Positions 43,115 to 52,655 of a stretch of 64,000 nucleotides of DNA are shown here, one piece after another. The notes below the pieces were generated by a model. That model ran no database searches. It was not told the origin of the DNA and saw only the letters and a list, made by a program, of their open reading frames with translations. The DNA is taken from positions 744,001 to 808,000 of the forward strand of contig NZ_NNRI01000007.1 in NCBI RefSeq assembly GCF_002270415.1. The letters run 5' to 3'. Position 1 is the stretch's first letter; each line of letters opens with the position of its first letter. This DNA comes from Mesorhizobium sophorae (lineage in GTDB: Bacteria > Pseudomonadota > Alphaproteobacteria > Rhizobiales > Rhizobiaceae). Made by a program: the position numbers and the translations under genes.

Positions 43115-44653
43115 CTATTTCGGCTGCTTGCCCACCGCCAGCAGCAGCACGTTTTCCTGGCTGAACTGGTCCTTGTCGAGAATGCCGGAGATCTGGCCCT
43201 CATGCATGACGGCGATGCGGTCGGACACGCCGATGACCTCCTCCATGTCGCTGGAGATCATCAGCACGGCGACGCCGGCGTCGGCCAGCGCCCGCATCAG
43301 CCCGTAGATTTCCGCCTTGGCGCCGATATCGATGCCGCGCGTCGGCTCGTCGAGGATCATCACTTTCGGGTTCATGGCCAGCCATTTGCCGAGCACGACC
43401 TTCTGCTGGTTGCCGCCCGAAAGCGTGCCGGTGCGTGTCTGCACCGACGGCGCCCTGATGCCGAGATTGCTCTTCTGCTTTTCGGCGGTGGCGGTCTCGG
43501 CACTTGCCGAAACCAGGGAGCGGCGCGCATGCGCCGGCAGATTGGGCAGCGAGATGTTCTGGGCGATCGACAGGTCGAGCAGGATGCCGGTCAGCTTGCG
43601 GTCCTCGGGCACCAGGAAGATACCGTGGGCGACGGCATCCGCCGCCGAGCCCAGCGCAAGCGGCTTGCCGCCAAGCTCGAGCGCGCCGCCAAGGCTGCTG
43701 TCGATGCCGAAAAACACTCGCGCCAGTTCGGTGCGGCCGGAGCCGACAAGCCCGGCAAGGCCGAGGATTTCGCCGCGCCTGACATCGAGATCGACAGGCC
43801 GGCTGGGATAGGCAGGAGTGCGGATGGCCTTGGCGGCAAGCGCGACGGCGCCGGGAGCCCGCGCGGCCTCGGAGGCTTTTTCGCGCTCCTTCAGCATGCG
43901 GCCGATCATCAGCTTGACCATCTGGTCGTGGTTGATGGCGCTCTTCTGCAGCGTTCCGGCCAGCATGCCGTCGCGCAAAACGACGACGCGGTCGGCGACA
44001 CGCTCGACCTCATGCAGGCGGTGCGAAATGAAGATGACGCTGATGCCGTCAGCCTTCAACGCCTTGATGACGTCGAGCAGTTTGTCCGTTTCGGCGAGCG
44101 GCAGGCTCGATGTCGGCTCGTCGAGGATGACCAGCCTTGCCTTGATCGACAGCGCCTTGGCGATCTCGACCATCTGCTGCTGGGCCAGCGACAGAGCGGC
44201 GACCGGCGTGTCGGCTGAAAAATTGGCGCCGACGCGCTTCAGCAGCGGCGCCACCATGGTGCGCAGCCGGGCGCGGTCGACGAGCTTGAGCGCGCCGGCG
44301 CGCAACGGCTCGCGGCCAAAGAAGATGTTGGCGGCAACATCGAGATTGTCGAACAGGTTGAGTTCCTGATGAACGAAGGCGATGCCCGAACCGAGGCTGG
44401 CTTCGACCGAGAGCCCGTCATGGGCGATGCCGTCGACCGTGACGGTGCCGGTGTCGGGCCTGGTGACGCCGCCGAGGATCTTCATCAAGGTCGATTTGCC
44501 GGCGCCATTTTCGCCGACGAGGCCGATGACCTCGCCCGGCCTGACCTCCATGGAGAAGCCGTCGAGCGCGACGACGCCTGGATAGGTCTTGCGCACGTTC
44601 TCGAGCGTGAGGAACGGGGTGGACGCCGTTATGGATGTTTCGGAATAATTCAT
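43115..44653 (-). CDS. Sugar ABC transporter ATP-binding protein (RbsA type, two cassettes)
   Basis: 512 residues from ATG 44653; nine extra upstream codons were not used. Two ABC cassettes: the first (about 15-250) has GENGAGKST, a degenerate signature LSLAQQQMVEIAKAL and DEPTSSLP; the second (about 260-505) has LVGSGRTEL in the Walker A position, LSGGNQQKVVLGKWL and DEPTRGID. This asymmetry (second P-loop degenerate) is normal for RbsA/MglA proteins. It energises sugar uptake. Confidence 0.94.
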   Translation of the reverse strand: MNYSETSITASTPFLTLENVRKTYPGVVALDGFSMEVRPGEVIGLVGENGAGKSTLMKILGGVTRPDTGTVTVDGIAHDGLSVEASLGSGIAFVHQELNLFDNLDVAANIFFGREPLRAGALKLVDRARLRTMVAPLLKRVGANFSADTPVAALSLAQQQMVEIAKALSIKARLVILDEPTSSLPLAETDKLLDVIKALKADGISVIFISHRLHEVERVADRVVVLRDGMLAGTLQKSAINHDQMVKLMIGRMLKEREKASEAARAPGAVALAAKAIRTPAYPSRPVDLDVRRGEILGLAGLVGSGRTELARVFFGIDSSLGGALELGGKPLALGSAADAVAHGIFLVPEDRKLTGILLDLSIAQNISLPNLPAHARRSLVSASAETATAEKQKSNLGIRAPSVQTRTGTLSGGNQQKVVLGKWLAMNPKVMILDEPTRGIDIGAKAEIYGLMRALADAGVAVLMISSDMEEVIGVSDRIAVMHEGQISGILDKDQFSQENVLLLAVGKQPK

Positions 44654-44716
44654 CACGCCTGACAGCAGCCGGTGGGCCACAGACTGACCGGCCTTCGCCG
44701 GCCCGTCAATACGAAT

Positions 44717-44744
44717 GCCGGCCCGGGGCGAACCCCGGACCGGC
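44717..44744 (-). other. Intercistronic hairpin after the second binding-protein gene
   Basis: A 12-base stem with one C/A mismatch (GCCGGCCCGGGG / CCCCGGACCGGC) and a CGAA loop follows the binding-protein stop by 14 bases on the minus strand. No T run. Its position, between binding protein and downstream ABC genes, mirrors the hairpin at 16853-16876 and suggests mRNA stabilisation or partial termination. Confidence 0.6.
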
Positions 44745-44758
44745 GCAATTGCTCTGTC

Positions 44759-45721
44759 TCAGTTTCCGGACATCGCCTTCAGATTGGCGGCATAGGCGTC
44801 GACGTCGTCCTTGCCGATGATCTTGGTCGGGATGATGATCAGGCCGCCCTCCGGGATGCCCGACTTGTCGCCCTTGAGATAGGAAGCCATCAGCTTCATG
44901 CCCTGATAGGCCCATTCGAAGGGTTGCTGCACGACGGTGGCGGCAACGGTGCCTTCCTTGACGCCGCCCAGCGTGATCGGATCGTCATCGAAGCCGACGA
45001 CGGTGATCGAGCCGAGCTTGCCGGCGTCGCGCAGCGCTTCATAGATGCGCGGCGTGTTGTAGGAATAGAAGCCGACCATGCAGGTGACGTCGGGGCTGGC
45101 GACCAGCGCGTCCTCGACGTTCTTCTTGGCGCGCGCCTGGTCGATGTCGTCGCCACGCACGTCGACGAGCTCGATCTTGGTGCCGGCGAGGCCGTCCTTC
45201 ATGCCCTGGATACGCTCCTTGGCATTGTCGGCGCCGAGCAGGCCGACAAAGCCGAGGCACTTGCCGCCATTGGGCATCGCCTTCTTGGCGATCTCGGCCG
45301 CCTGCTTGCCGGCATCGACGTTGGACGAGCCGATATAGGCGACACGCTTGGTCTGCGGGGCGTCGCTGTCGGTAGTGAACAGCGCCGTTTGCGAGGCGAT
45401 CTTGTTCAGCCCGTCGGTCGAGGTCTTGGGATCGACGGCCGAGACCATGATGCCCTTGACGCCGGCCGTAACCAGGTCATCCATCAGCCGCTGCTGGATG
45501 GCGACGGAGGACTGCTCGGGATATTTGAGCTCGAGATTGTAGTCCGGCAGTTCGCCCTGCGCCTTCTTGACGCCGGCTTCGGCGGCCTTCCAGAAATCGG
45601 AAGCGCCGTTGACGACGAAGGCCAGCGTCGGCTTGTCGTCGGCGCGTGCGATGGCCGTCGCCGTCAGGCCGATGAGCAGCGCCGCTGTGGCTACGGATGC
45701 ATTTCGTATCAAGGATTTCAT
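44759..45721 (-). CDS. Periplasmic sugar-binding protein of the second ABC transporter
   Basis: 320 residues from ATG 45721, six bases after GGGAGG; the TTG at 45727 is less likely. Signal peptide of about 29 residues (ending TAIARAD) and a Peripla_BP_4 domain: LAFVVNGASDFWKAAEAGV near the cleft, VKGIMVSAVDPK, and VVGFDDDP in the second lobe. Its ligand specificity is unknown. Divergent from a LacI regulator at 46301, across a 579-base gap. Confidence 0.9.
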   Translation of the reverse strand: MKSLIRNASVATAALLIGLTATAIARADDKPTLAFVVNGASDFWKAAEAGVKKAQGELPDYNLELKYPEQSSVAIQQRLMDDLVTAGVKGIMVSAVDPKTSTDGLNKIASQTALFTTDSDAPQTKRVAYIGSSNVDAGKQAAEIAKKAMPNGGKCLGFVGLLGADNAKERIQGMKDGLAGTKIELVDVRGDDIDQARAKKNVEDALVASPDVTCMVGFYSYNTPRIYEALRDAGKLGSITVVGFDDDPITLGGVKEGTVAATVVQQPFEWAYQGMKLMASYLKGDKSGIPEGGLIIIPTKIIGKDDVDAYAANLKAMSGN

Positions 45722-46300
45722 GTTCAACCTCCCGTTTGGCTCAGTCGTTCGACTGACCGATCTTAGTCACCTGGAATTTGCCGTCTGCAGCTTGAACGCC
45801 CTCCTCCTCAAAGGGTCCCGGCGCCGAAACAACGGCGTCGTTCCAGCTGCGATCATGGACTTTAGAGACTCATCCTTCGTTCGTAAATAGTCCGATTTGT
45901 CAGACATATCACTTGTCCAAAACAGAGCTGGCGGAGGTAGTATCCGCTCGCCATCGGGCTGTTTTCACGCACTCCCACCGCTCCCGGACCGACCGGGCCG
46001 GATGCGATGGATTGACGGTACAGCGCATTTTTGTATTAGTAAACAGTATTAGTTTTTGAGCAGTACCCAGGGCAGTATTGCGGTTTCGCGGCGCACCTGC
46101 CGGCGAGCCGGCGCATTGCGTGCGTCTGAGAGCAAGCCTTGTGGCTTTTGGGTTTCGGACCCTATGGCACTGCGTGAGAGATGGACCTCGAGAGCGCTAA
46201 TGGATATAAATGATCGCAGCGATTTCTATAAATCGATAATGTCACGCCATCTTGTCGGCCTCACCGGCTGCCGCTAGACAGGCCTAGGATTGGGGATGCC
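45722..46300. promoter_or_regulatory. Divergent control region between a sugar transporter operon and a LacI gene
   Basis: 579 bases with no convincing gene. AT-rich islands lie at 45880-45930 and 46025-46065. GTATTAGT is repeated at 46033-46040 and 46046-46053, 13 bases apart, and TTGTC occurs twice at about 45897 and 45913. These may be regulator or promoter elements, but no clear palindrome or -35/-10 pair was found. A 73-codon frame at 46056-46277 lacks coding character. Confidence 0.4.
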
Positions 46301-47413
46301 ATGAGCGAGACGACGGATCCGGAAACCCTCGACACGGCGAAGCGGCGCAAGCCGCCGGCAAAGAGCGCCAGGGGTCGCGTCACCATGACCGACATCGCCA
46401 GGGCCGCCGGCTGCTCGCAGGCGACCGTTTCCTTCGTGCTCAACAATTCGCCCGGCATCAAGCTGTCGCAGCAGACGCGCGAACGGGTGATCGAGGCCGC
46501 GCGCTCCCTCGGCTATGCCGCGCCGGCATTCTCCGCCCTGCGGGCGCCCGTGGCCTCGTTCGAAGGGCTTGACGGGGTTATCGGCTTTGCCGTCGACCAG
46601 CTTGCCACCAGCCCCGAAGCCGTCGTCGCCATCGAAGGCGCCCGGCAGGCCTCGTGGAACGCCGGCAACGTGCTTCTGGTGGCGCAGACGCTGGGCGATT
46701 CCGTCATGGAGCCGCGCGCCATCGCCGCCTTGACCAAGCGGGGCATTTCGGCGCTGATCTACATGACCATCTTCACCCGCGAGATAACAGCGCCCGACTA
46801 TCTCTACGGCCTCGACATCCCGGTGATCCTGCTCAATTGCTATACGGCGGACTATGCCTTCCCCGCCGTGGTGCCGAGCGAGATCGCCGGCGGCCAAAGC
46901 TCCACCCGCCACCTGATCAGCCACGGCCACCGCCGCATCGCCACCATCACCGGCGAGCCGTGGATGCAGGCCGCACAAGACCGGCTGAAGGGCTATCGCC
47001 GGGCGCTCGCCACCGCCGACATCCCGTTCGATCCCGAACTGGTGGTCGAGGGCGACTGGTCGGCCAGCGCCGGCTATGCCGCGACCGTCAAGCTTTTGGC
47101 GCTGAAGGACCGGCCGACCGCCATATTCTGCCAGAACGACCGCACCGCGATCGGCTGCTACGAGGCGCTGAAGGAAGCCGGCCTGCACATTCCGCAGGAC
47201 ATTTCCGTCGTCGGCTACGACGACGAGGAAATCGCCCGGCATTTGTTCCCACCGCTGACGACCTCGATCCTGCCGCACATGGCAATGGGACAATGGGCGA
47301 TCGAGCAGCTCGAGGTGCCGGCGGCTCCTGGGCGAGGACGCTATCCGATCACCAAGCTGGAATGCCCGCTCGTGGAACGGGAGAGTGTGCGGGCCGTGGC
47401 GGCCGTGTCCTAA
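46301..47413 (+). CDS. LacI-family transcriptional regulator
   Basis: 370 residues. An unusual hydrophilic N-terminal extension of about 25 residues (KRRKPPAKSARGR) comes before the helix-turn-helix (MTDIARAAGCSQATVSFVL, about 29-47). Then the hinge and a Peripla_BP_3 effector domain (about 85-365) with the VVGYDDEEIARHL motif near the end. The start could be internal (ATG at codon 29), but ATG 46301 has GGGGATG-type sequence upstream. It probably controls the divergent sugar transporter. Confidence 0.9.
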   Translation: MSETTDPETLDTAKRRKPPAKSARGRVTMTDIARAAGCSQATVSFVLNNSPGIKLSQQTRERVIEAARSLGYAAPAFSALRAPVASFEGLDGVIGFAVDQLATSPEAVVAIEGARQASWNAGNVLLVAQTLGDSVMEPRAIAALTKRGISALIYMTIFTREITAPDYLYGLDIPVILLNCYTADYAFPAVVPSEIAGGQSSTRHLISHGHRRIATITGEPWMQAAQDRLKGYRRALATADIPFDPELVVEGDWSASAGYAATVKLLALKDRPTAIFCQNDRTAIGCYEALKEAGLHIPQDISVVGYDDEEIARHLFPPLTTSILPHMAMGQWAIEQLEVPAAPGRGRYPITKLECPLVERESVRAVAAVS

Positions 47414-47871
47414 AAAGCGCGTCGCGCTTGAAGAGGTTCAGCGGCAATTCATGTCTTCCATTGCCTTCGCTGCCCGGTTGTTCGCGGCCATGCAAAAGTC
47501 CGCCCAGAAATAGTCAAATGCCGCGAATTGACCGCGAGCAAGTCCCGACCTAGCGTCCGCCGCGGTTGGGTTTGGGTTGCCTCAAGAATTTGGTGCTTGA
47601 AACGGGTGCGCTGTCCCTGGCGCGGCATCCGGGCGGACAGCTGTGTCCTGTCGACGGGCTCCAGCAGGGCACAAGGGGCGGATGACGCTTGAGCGGCAGG
47701 TCTTTTCGGATGGCGGGGCGCGACCCCTCGCGCGCCTGCGGTCCAGGACGCGGCGCGTTGGCGCATTCCTCTTGCCGACCAGGGTCGGCGGCTAAACCCA
47801 GAGGATCAATTTTTGCGGCGAACCCGGCCATCACCGCCAGGCGTCGGTGCGGGCGCTAACGAGGGACGACG
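47414..47871. other. 458-base region without a recognised gene
   Basis: Between the LacI gene and the truncated surface-protein gene. Small frames on both strands lack coding character. Near 47775-47865 there is a purine-rich element before the ATG at 47872 that could serve that gene. No terminator, repeat or tRNA seen. Confidence 0.4.
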
Positions 47872-48297
47872 ATGACCACTTTCACGATTTCCGACCAGGC
47901 CACCCTCAACGCGGCGATCACCGCTATCGCGGGCCGCGCCGGGACAGACATCTTCAATTTCACGACCAGCTTCACGCTCAGCGGAAATATGACGCCGCTG
48001 TTCCTGACGGCCGGCGAAAACCTGACGATCAACGGCAATGGCCAGACGATTGACGGCGCCAACACCTATGGCGGCTTCGTCATCGAGCACGGCACTGTCG
48101 CGATCAACGACCTCGACATCGTCCATACCACGGCAAGAGGCGGTACCGGCGGCGTGTGGCAAGGCAATGGCAGCGGCGGCGGCGCCGGGCTGGGCGGCGG
48201 CCTGTTCGTCGGCGCCGGCGCCAATGTGACGATCAACAATGTCGATTTCACCGGCGACCGGGCCATCGGCGGCAATGGCGGCGGCATCAGCTGTTGA
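47872..48297 (+). pseudogene. Truncated autotransporter-like passenger protein, 5' part
   Basis: About 140 codons remain. The N terminus (TTFTISDQATLNAAI, then NFTTSFTLSGN, LTINGNGQTIDG and IEHGTVAINDLDI) reads as the start of a right-handed parallel beta-helix. A glycine-rich stretch (GNGSGGGAGLGGGLFVGAG) then follows, as in large secreted adhesins and autotransporters. The frame is cut at about 48291, where the left end of an IS21-type element begins, so the stop at 48295 lies in IS DNA. No classical signal peptide is seen at this start. The rest of the gene is lost or moved. Confidence 0.7.
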
Positions 48298-48346
48298 TTT
48301 TCACTGAGAACTGACCCGGCATTTCCACCGAGATTTGACCCGCCTT

Positions 48347-48514
48347 TCATGTATGTTTCGGTTCGGGGTTGAGGGTCAAGGTTCTGGCTTTCTCCTTCGC
48401 TTTCTTAGGCTCGTGTGCAGAGCTGTTCTTGAACCGGAAGCTGTCGTTTCCGGTTTCCAGGATGTGGCAATGATGGGTGAGCCTGTCGAGAAGGGCGGTT
48501 GTCATCTTGGCGTC
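48347..48514 (-). pseudogene. istB: istB, 3' fragment
   Basis: Reads [20 protein letters not shown] and onward to a stop at 48347, which is the C terminus of IstB, the AAA+ helper ATPase of IS21 transposition. It lacks a start and is the continuation of the fragment at 51139-51785. Joining base 48514 to the GGC codon ending at 51141 restores an in-frame protein of about 270 residues. Confidence 0.85.
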
Positions 48515-51140
48515 ACCGAAGTTGTCATGATGCCTCCTTCCTTGATCGCCTGTTGCGTGCGATGCGCGCCCGCAGCGTGCTGATCTGGTTGTCCGAGAGT
48601 TCGATTTGCCATGGCTGGCCTTTCGTGAGCTGACGCCCCGTGACCCATCCGCGGGCGAGATAGTCGAAGATAACCTGCGGTGTGATACCCAAGGCGGCTG
48701 CTGCCCCTTGAACGGAGTAGGTTCCATCCGGCCACCGAGCTGGATTGGCGCCAATCCCGTTGATCTTGACGGTGGGAATGCTCCAGCGTGTCCGCAGAAG
48801 CCAGACATTCTCACCTTTGAACGCGCAGCCGCGTGCTGCGACAAAGCCTTCCGCGTTCAGCGTCGCCGCAATCTCCTTGTCCATCTTGCCGTCGGCATTC
48901 AGCTCCGTCACGCGCTCGCGCAATCTCTCGATATCGATGTAGTTGGCGTAGGTGTGGACACGCCTTTGAAGAGAATGCTCGCTTGTTGCCCCGGTCTGCC
49001 ACAGGATCTTGAACCAGACCTGGCCCCGCAACCGCTTCTGATCGAGGACGACCTCGTCAATGATGAGACGCAGGATGCCCTTTCGCTCGGCCGACGTCGT
49101 TGAAGGGGCATACCAGATGCCAGGCAGGTCTTCGCCCAGCTTTTGAAGACACTCGCGGTCGGACTCACTCAAGACCAGGGGCTCGTCGGACCGCCACCGT
49201 TCGTAATCCTGCTCGACGGCTTCGGCGGCGCGCAGCTTCTCTTCCCAGCCGCGCTCCAGAGAACGCGCCACCAGACGGTTCTCGGGCTCCACCGCGTCGT
49301 ATTGGCGCCGTGCCCGTTCCGTCTCATAGCGGGCCCGCTCGCGCCTCAGAGCCCACTGTCGCTCGAGCTGACGTGTCTCTTCTTCAATCTGGCCCAGCGC
49401 GGCAATGGCGATGGCAATCCTGTCCGGCTTCAAAGCGTCGAGCAGGATGCTTTCAACATGTGCGTCGACGGGCAGCGCGCGCACTTCCTGGCATAGCGGT
49501 CCGCCGTCCTGATCGCGGTCGGCACGACACGTGTAGACGGGATAGTTACCTGCAGGACCGCTATAGCGTAGGCTCATCCGGCGACCGCACCGGCCACAAA
49601 CGGCAATACCCTGCAACAGTGCCGCTCCCTTGCGCGGCACGCCGGAATGGCCAGCCTTATAGCGGTTGATGTTGTTTGCCAGTAGTCTCTGATTCTCCAT
49701 AAATTCCTCCCAGTCGATGTATCCGGGATGGGCAGACTGAAGACAAACCTCCCAGTCCGCGATGGGGACCTTCACCGTCTTCGGGCGATAGACATCATGG
49801 CGAACCCGCCCGCCCTCCGCCCGGTATCGTCCATAAACATACGCCCCGGCATAGGCAGGATTTTGGAGAATGCTGAGAACCCGTGAACTGTCGGCCTCGC
49901 GCCACATGATATCGTGCGGAGCGGGACCCATAAGTGGACGCACAGGCAGTGGCAGATCGTTCTTTCGCAAGTATCGCATCACGGCCCGTGCACTGTGAAG
50001 CTCGCGGAATTTGGCGAAGACAAGGATGAGCCTTGCCTGCACCTGCTCATCGGGATTGAGAGCAATCCCGCCTGCGCGATCATGGGCCAGTCCGGCGGGA
50101 ACGGGAAGCCGCAGCTCGCCACGCGCCGCCTTCTGACGTTCGCCCTGATGGAGGCGCTGCCTGATCTGGTGAAGCTCCGCCTCGCTCATGATGCCGGACA
50201 GGCCGAGCAGCAGGCGATCGTGGTAAGCGCAGGGATCATAAAGACGTTCGCCGTCGGCAATGATGACGCTGAAGAGCGAGCACAAATCAAGGAGCTGATG
50301 CCAGTCGCGATTGTTGCGGGCAAGCCGCGAAGCGTCGAGGCTGATAACAAGGCCGGCATTGCCCAACCCGATCTCGGCGATCAGCTTCTTGAACCCCACC
50401 CGCTCAACTGTCCCGGACCCCGATTTGCCAAGATCCTCATCGATGACGTGCACACGTTCATGCGGCCAGCCGAGGGCGACGGCACGATCGACGAGGCGGT
50501 ACTGCAACTCCGTGCTTTCTTGATGATGCCGCACCTGGTTCACGGAAGACTGGCGAACGTAAATATAAGCGAGCTTGCCGCGATGCGCGGCTGTCACACA
50601 TTCGTCCGGCCTATTCGACGCTCTCAACATGCCCGTCCGCCTCGAGCAGCGCGCGCGTTGGTCGCATCCGCATCAGCAGGGGAGCAAGGTTCTGTGCGAT
50701 CTGCTTTTGCGTTTCCGCTGGCAAGTTGAGCCAAGGTCCCGGGAGTGTTGTCATGCCCGGGTTCGGAAGTTCGGTGAAGGTCTGGGACGCTACGCGGTGC
50801 AGATTCGACTGGATGTTCATCGCGAATCACCTCCTCGATACGAGAGGCGAATGTGCTGTTCAAATGGTGCATCAATGTGAGCAACGTCCGGGCGTTGATC
50901 CGCCCCAACGACTTCGACGCGCCTTGTTCTTTCGGAGACGGCGCTGCGAGGTCGGTTACCGAGCGCCGAATAGAACGCCGGCGCCCGTCAGGCAGCCGTA
51001 CGACGACGAAGTCTGGACCTCGGGCCGAATGGGATGACAAAAGCTGAAGACGCTGACCCGCAAGGCCGTGGCGCGGATCCGTGACGGTTAAATGAGATAC
51101 CACCCCGTCCAGAATGGCGGCACCCTGTAATGTTGGGTTC
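48515..51140 (-). mobile_element. Two-gene large-serine-recombinase element inserted in istB
   Basis: 2,626 bp. Both borders carry the shared sequence TCxCCGAAG (plus strand: 48513-48521 and 51139-51147) with a common TC/GA dinucleotide, the kind of 2-bp crossover core used by serine recombinases. Deleting the element rejoins istB in frame (Gly-Asp-Ala-Lys). It contains only a large serine recombinase and a DUF5372-like protein, both on the minus strand. Its outer end at 48515-48545 carries AAGGAGG-N5-ATG pointing out of the element. On circularisation this joins in frame to the DUF5372-like ORF, so the start of that gene is separated from it in the integrated form. Confidence 0.8.
48525..50630 (-). 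CDS. Large serine recombinase
   Basis: 701 residues. Resolvase catalytic domain at about 20-170, with the nucleophile Ser28 in YVRQSS and the RLARNNRDW motif near 104. A Recombinase domain follows (about 195-320), then a zinc ribbon (CGRCGRRM near 355, with two more cysteines in [15 protein letters not shown]), then a coiled-coil, charged region and an extra C-terminal helix-turn-helix-like segment ([15 protein letters not shown]). It should integrate and excise the element that encodes it. Its ATG overlaps the DUF5372-like stop by 7 bases; its stop TGA overlaps the ATG at the element's edge (ATGA). It appears intact. Confidence 0.93.
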   Translation of the reverse strand: MLRASNRPDECVTAAHRGKLAYIYVRQSSVNQVRHHQESTELQYRLVDRAVALGWPHERVHVIDEDLGKSGSGTVERVGFKKLIAEIGLGNAGLVISLDASRLARNNRDWHQLLDLCSLFSVIIADGERLYDPCAYHDRLLLGLSGIMSEAELHQIRQRLHQGERQKAARGELRLPVPAGLAHDRAGGIALNPDEQVQARLILVFAKFRELHSARAVMRYLRKNDLPLPVRPLMGPAPHDIMWREADSSRVLSILQNPAYAGAYVYGRYRAEGGRVRHDVYRPKTVKVPIADWEVCLQSAHPGYIDWEEFMENQRLLANNINRYKAGHSGVPRKGAALLQGIAVCGRCGRRMSLRYSGPAGNYPVYTCRADRDQDGGPLCQEVRALPVDAHVESILLDALKPDRIAIAIAALGQIEEETRQLERQWALRRERARYETERARRQYDAVEPENRLVARSLERGWEEKLRAAEAVEQDYERWRSDEPLVLSESDRECLQKLGEDLPGIWYAPSTTSAERKGILRLIIDEVVLDQKRLRGQVWFKILWQTGATSEHSLQRRVHTYANYIDIERLRERVTELNADGKMDKEIAATLNAEGFVAARGCAFKGENVWLLRTRWSIPTVKINGIGANPARWPDGTYSVQGAAAALGITPQVIFDYLARGWVTGRQLTKGQPWQIELSDNQISTLRARIARNRRSRKEAS

Positions 51141-51151
51141 GCCGAAGACAC
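50624..51151 (-). CDS. DUF5372-like accessory protein of the recombinase element (start displaced)
   Basis: In the integrated form the frame is open from a GTG at 51151, in istB DNA, giving 175 residues with weak initiation signals. In the predicted circle it would start at ATG 48528, with AAGGAGG five bases before it. Codons ATG-ACA-ACT-TCG-GTG would then run straight into the AAC at 51139, giving 176 residues. Residues 20-65 (HLTVTDPRHGLAGQRLQLL and the DGRRRSIRRSVTDLA strand) resemble the DUF5372 domain found beside serine recombinases. The C-terminal half is low in recognisable features. Probably a recombination accessory or directionality factor; that role is inference. Confidence 0.65.
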   Translation of the reverse strand: MSSANPTLQGAAILDGVVSHLTVTDPRHGLAGQRLQLLSSHSARGPDFVVVRLPDGRRRSIRRSVTDLAAPSPKEQGASKSLGRINARTLLTLMHHLNSTFASRIEEVIRDEHPVESAPRSVPDLHRTSEPGHDNTPGTLAQLASGNAKADRTEPCSPADADATNARAARGGRAC

Positions 51152-51785
51152 TCGCCCACTCGCTGAAGCTGAGGTTTGTGGTGATGATGACGCTGGTGCG
51201 TTCGTAGAGCTTGCTCAGCAGATGGAAGAGCAATCCTCCACCTGATGCACTGAACGGCAGGTAGCCAAGTTCGTCCAGGATCACGAGATCGGAATGGACG
51301 AGGCGATTGGCGATCTGGCCGGATCTCCCCTGAGCCTTCTCCTGTTCCAGCGCATTGACCAGCTCGACCGTCGAGAAGAAGCGAACCCGTTTGTGATGAT
51401 GCTCGATGGCCTGCACGCCAAGAGCGGTCGCAATATGGGTTTTGCCTGTTCCGGGGCCGCCGACAAGCACAATGTTGTGGGCCTCATCGACGAACTCGCA
51501 GCGATGAAGCTGCCGCACGAGTGCCTCGTTTATCTCGCTGCTGGCGAAGTCAAAGCCGTTAAGATCGCGATAGGCTGGAAAGCGTGCGATCTTGAGCTGA
51601 TAGGCTGTCGATCTGACCTCGCGTTCCGCCGTCTCGGCCTTGAGCAGTTGCGACAGGATCGGAATGGCGGCTTCAAACGCTGGCGCTCCCTGTTCGGTGA
51701 GTTCGCCCACAGCTTGCGCCATGCCGTGCATCTTCAGGCTCCGGAGCATGATGACGATTGCGCCGCTGGCAGGATTATGACGCAT
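51139..51785 (-). pseudogene. istB: istB, 5' fragment
   Basis: About 215 codons from ATG 51785 of the IS21 helper ATPase: Walker A GGPGTGKTH near residue 108, LVILDELGYLPFS (Walker B) near 170, and TTNLSFSEWASVFG at the break. Beyond base 51139 the frame runs into the inserted element for about 50 meaningless residues and stops at 50988. It overlaps the end of istA by 11 bases, as normal in IS21 elements. Confidence 0.88.
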
Positions 51786-52655
51786 GGCGCACCTCCACGG
51801 CCTTCCTCAAGGCATCATAGCGTTCGACATTGGCCTTCGGCTCATTGGTGAGCGTCAAAGCCTGAGGAGCATCGATGGCCGGCGGCGTGAGGGATTTGCC
51901 GTCGACGAGCCGATGGAGAAGGTTCAGCACATGGGTCTTGGTTGGAACGCCGGCCTCCAACGCCATCTCCACGGCCAGGAGCACGGCCTGCTCGTCGTGT
52001 TGCAGGACAAGTGCCAGGATCTCGACCATCTCGCGATCGCCGCCCGGCTTCTTGAGCAAATGCTGCTGCAACGACCTGAATGCATCGGGAAGTTCGGCAA
52101 ACGGTGCTCCGTTGCGTAGGGCGCCTGGCTTGCGCTGAACGACAGCCAGATAGTGCCGCCAGTCATAGATCGTCTGTCCTGGTCGATCATGCGAGCGATC
52201 GATGATGCGGCGATGCTCACAGACAATCAGACCTTCTGCAGCGACAACGACACGATCCGGATAGACCCGAAGGCTCACGGGCCGATTGGCAAAGGACGCC
52301 GGAACGCTGTAGCGGTTGCGCTCCAGATGCACGAGGCAGGTTGGGGAGACCCGCTTGGTGTATTCGACAAAGCCGTCGAAGAGACGGGACGCCGGCATGA
52401 GAGCCTGGGCTTCCTCGGCCCAGACATCCGCAATGGTGCCGCGCATTTTGCCATGCGGGGTCTTGTGCCAAAACTCCTTGCATCGAACCTCCAGCCAGTC
52501 GTTCAGGGCTTCCAGGGATGGAAAGCGCGGCATGGGTTGCCACAGTTCGATGACGCGCATCCTGCACGTTCTTCTCGACCTGTCCCTTCTCCCAGCCAGA
52601 GGCCGGATTGCAGAACTCAGGCTCGTAGAGATAGTGGCTGGCCATTGCCATGAAG
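51775..52655 (-). pseudogene. istA: istA, 3' part with frameshift
   Basis: Encodes the C-terminal half of the IS21 transposase. Similarity starts at about 52655 (MASHYLYEPEFCNPASGW, then EKGQVEKNVQDARHR) in one frame and shifts at about 52555 to the frame that continues LWQPMPRFPSLEALNDWL to the stop at 51775. The catalytic N-terminal DDE core and helix-turn-helix are missing. The gene is dead both by truncation and by the frameshift. Confidence 0.85.

Noticed and set aside
46056..46277. A 73-codon frame in the divergent region before the LacI gene
   Set aside because: No ribosome binding site, no recognisable feature, and it lies in AT-rich control DNA.
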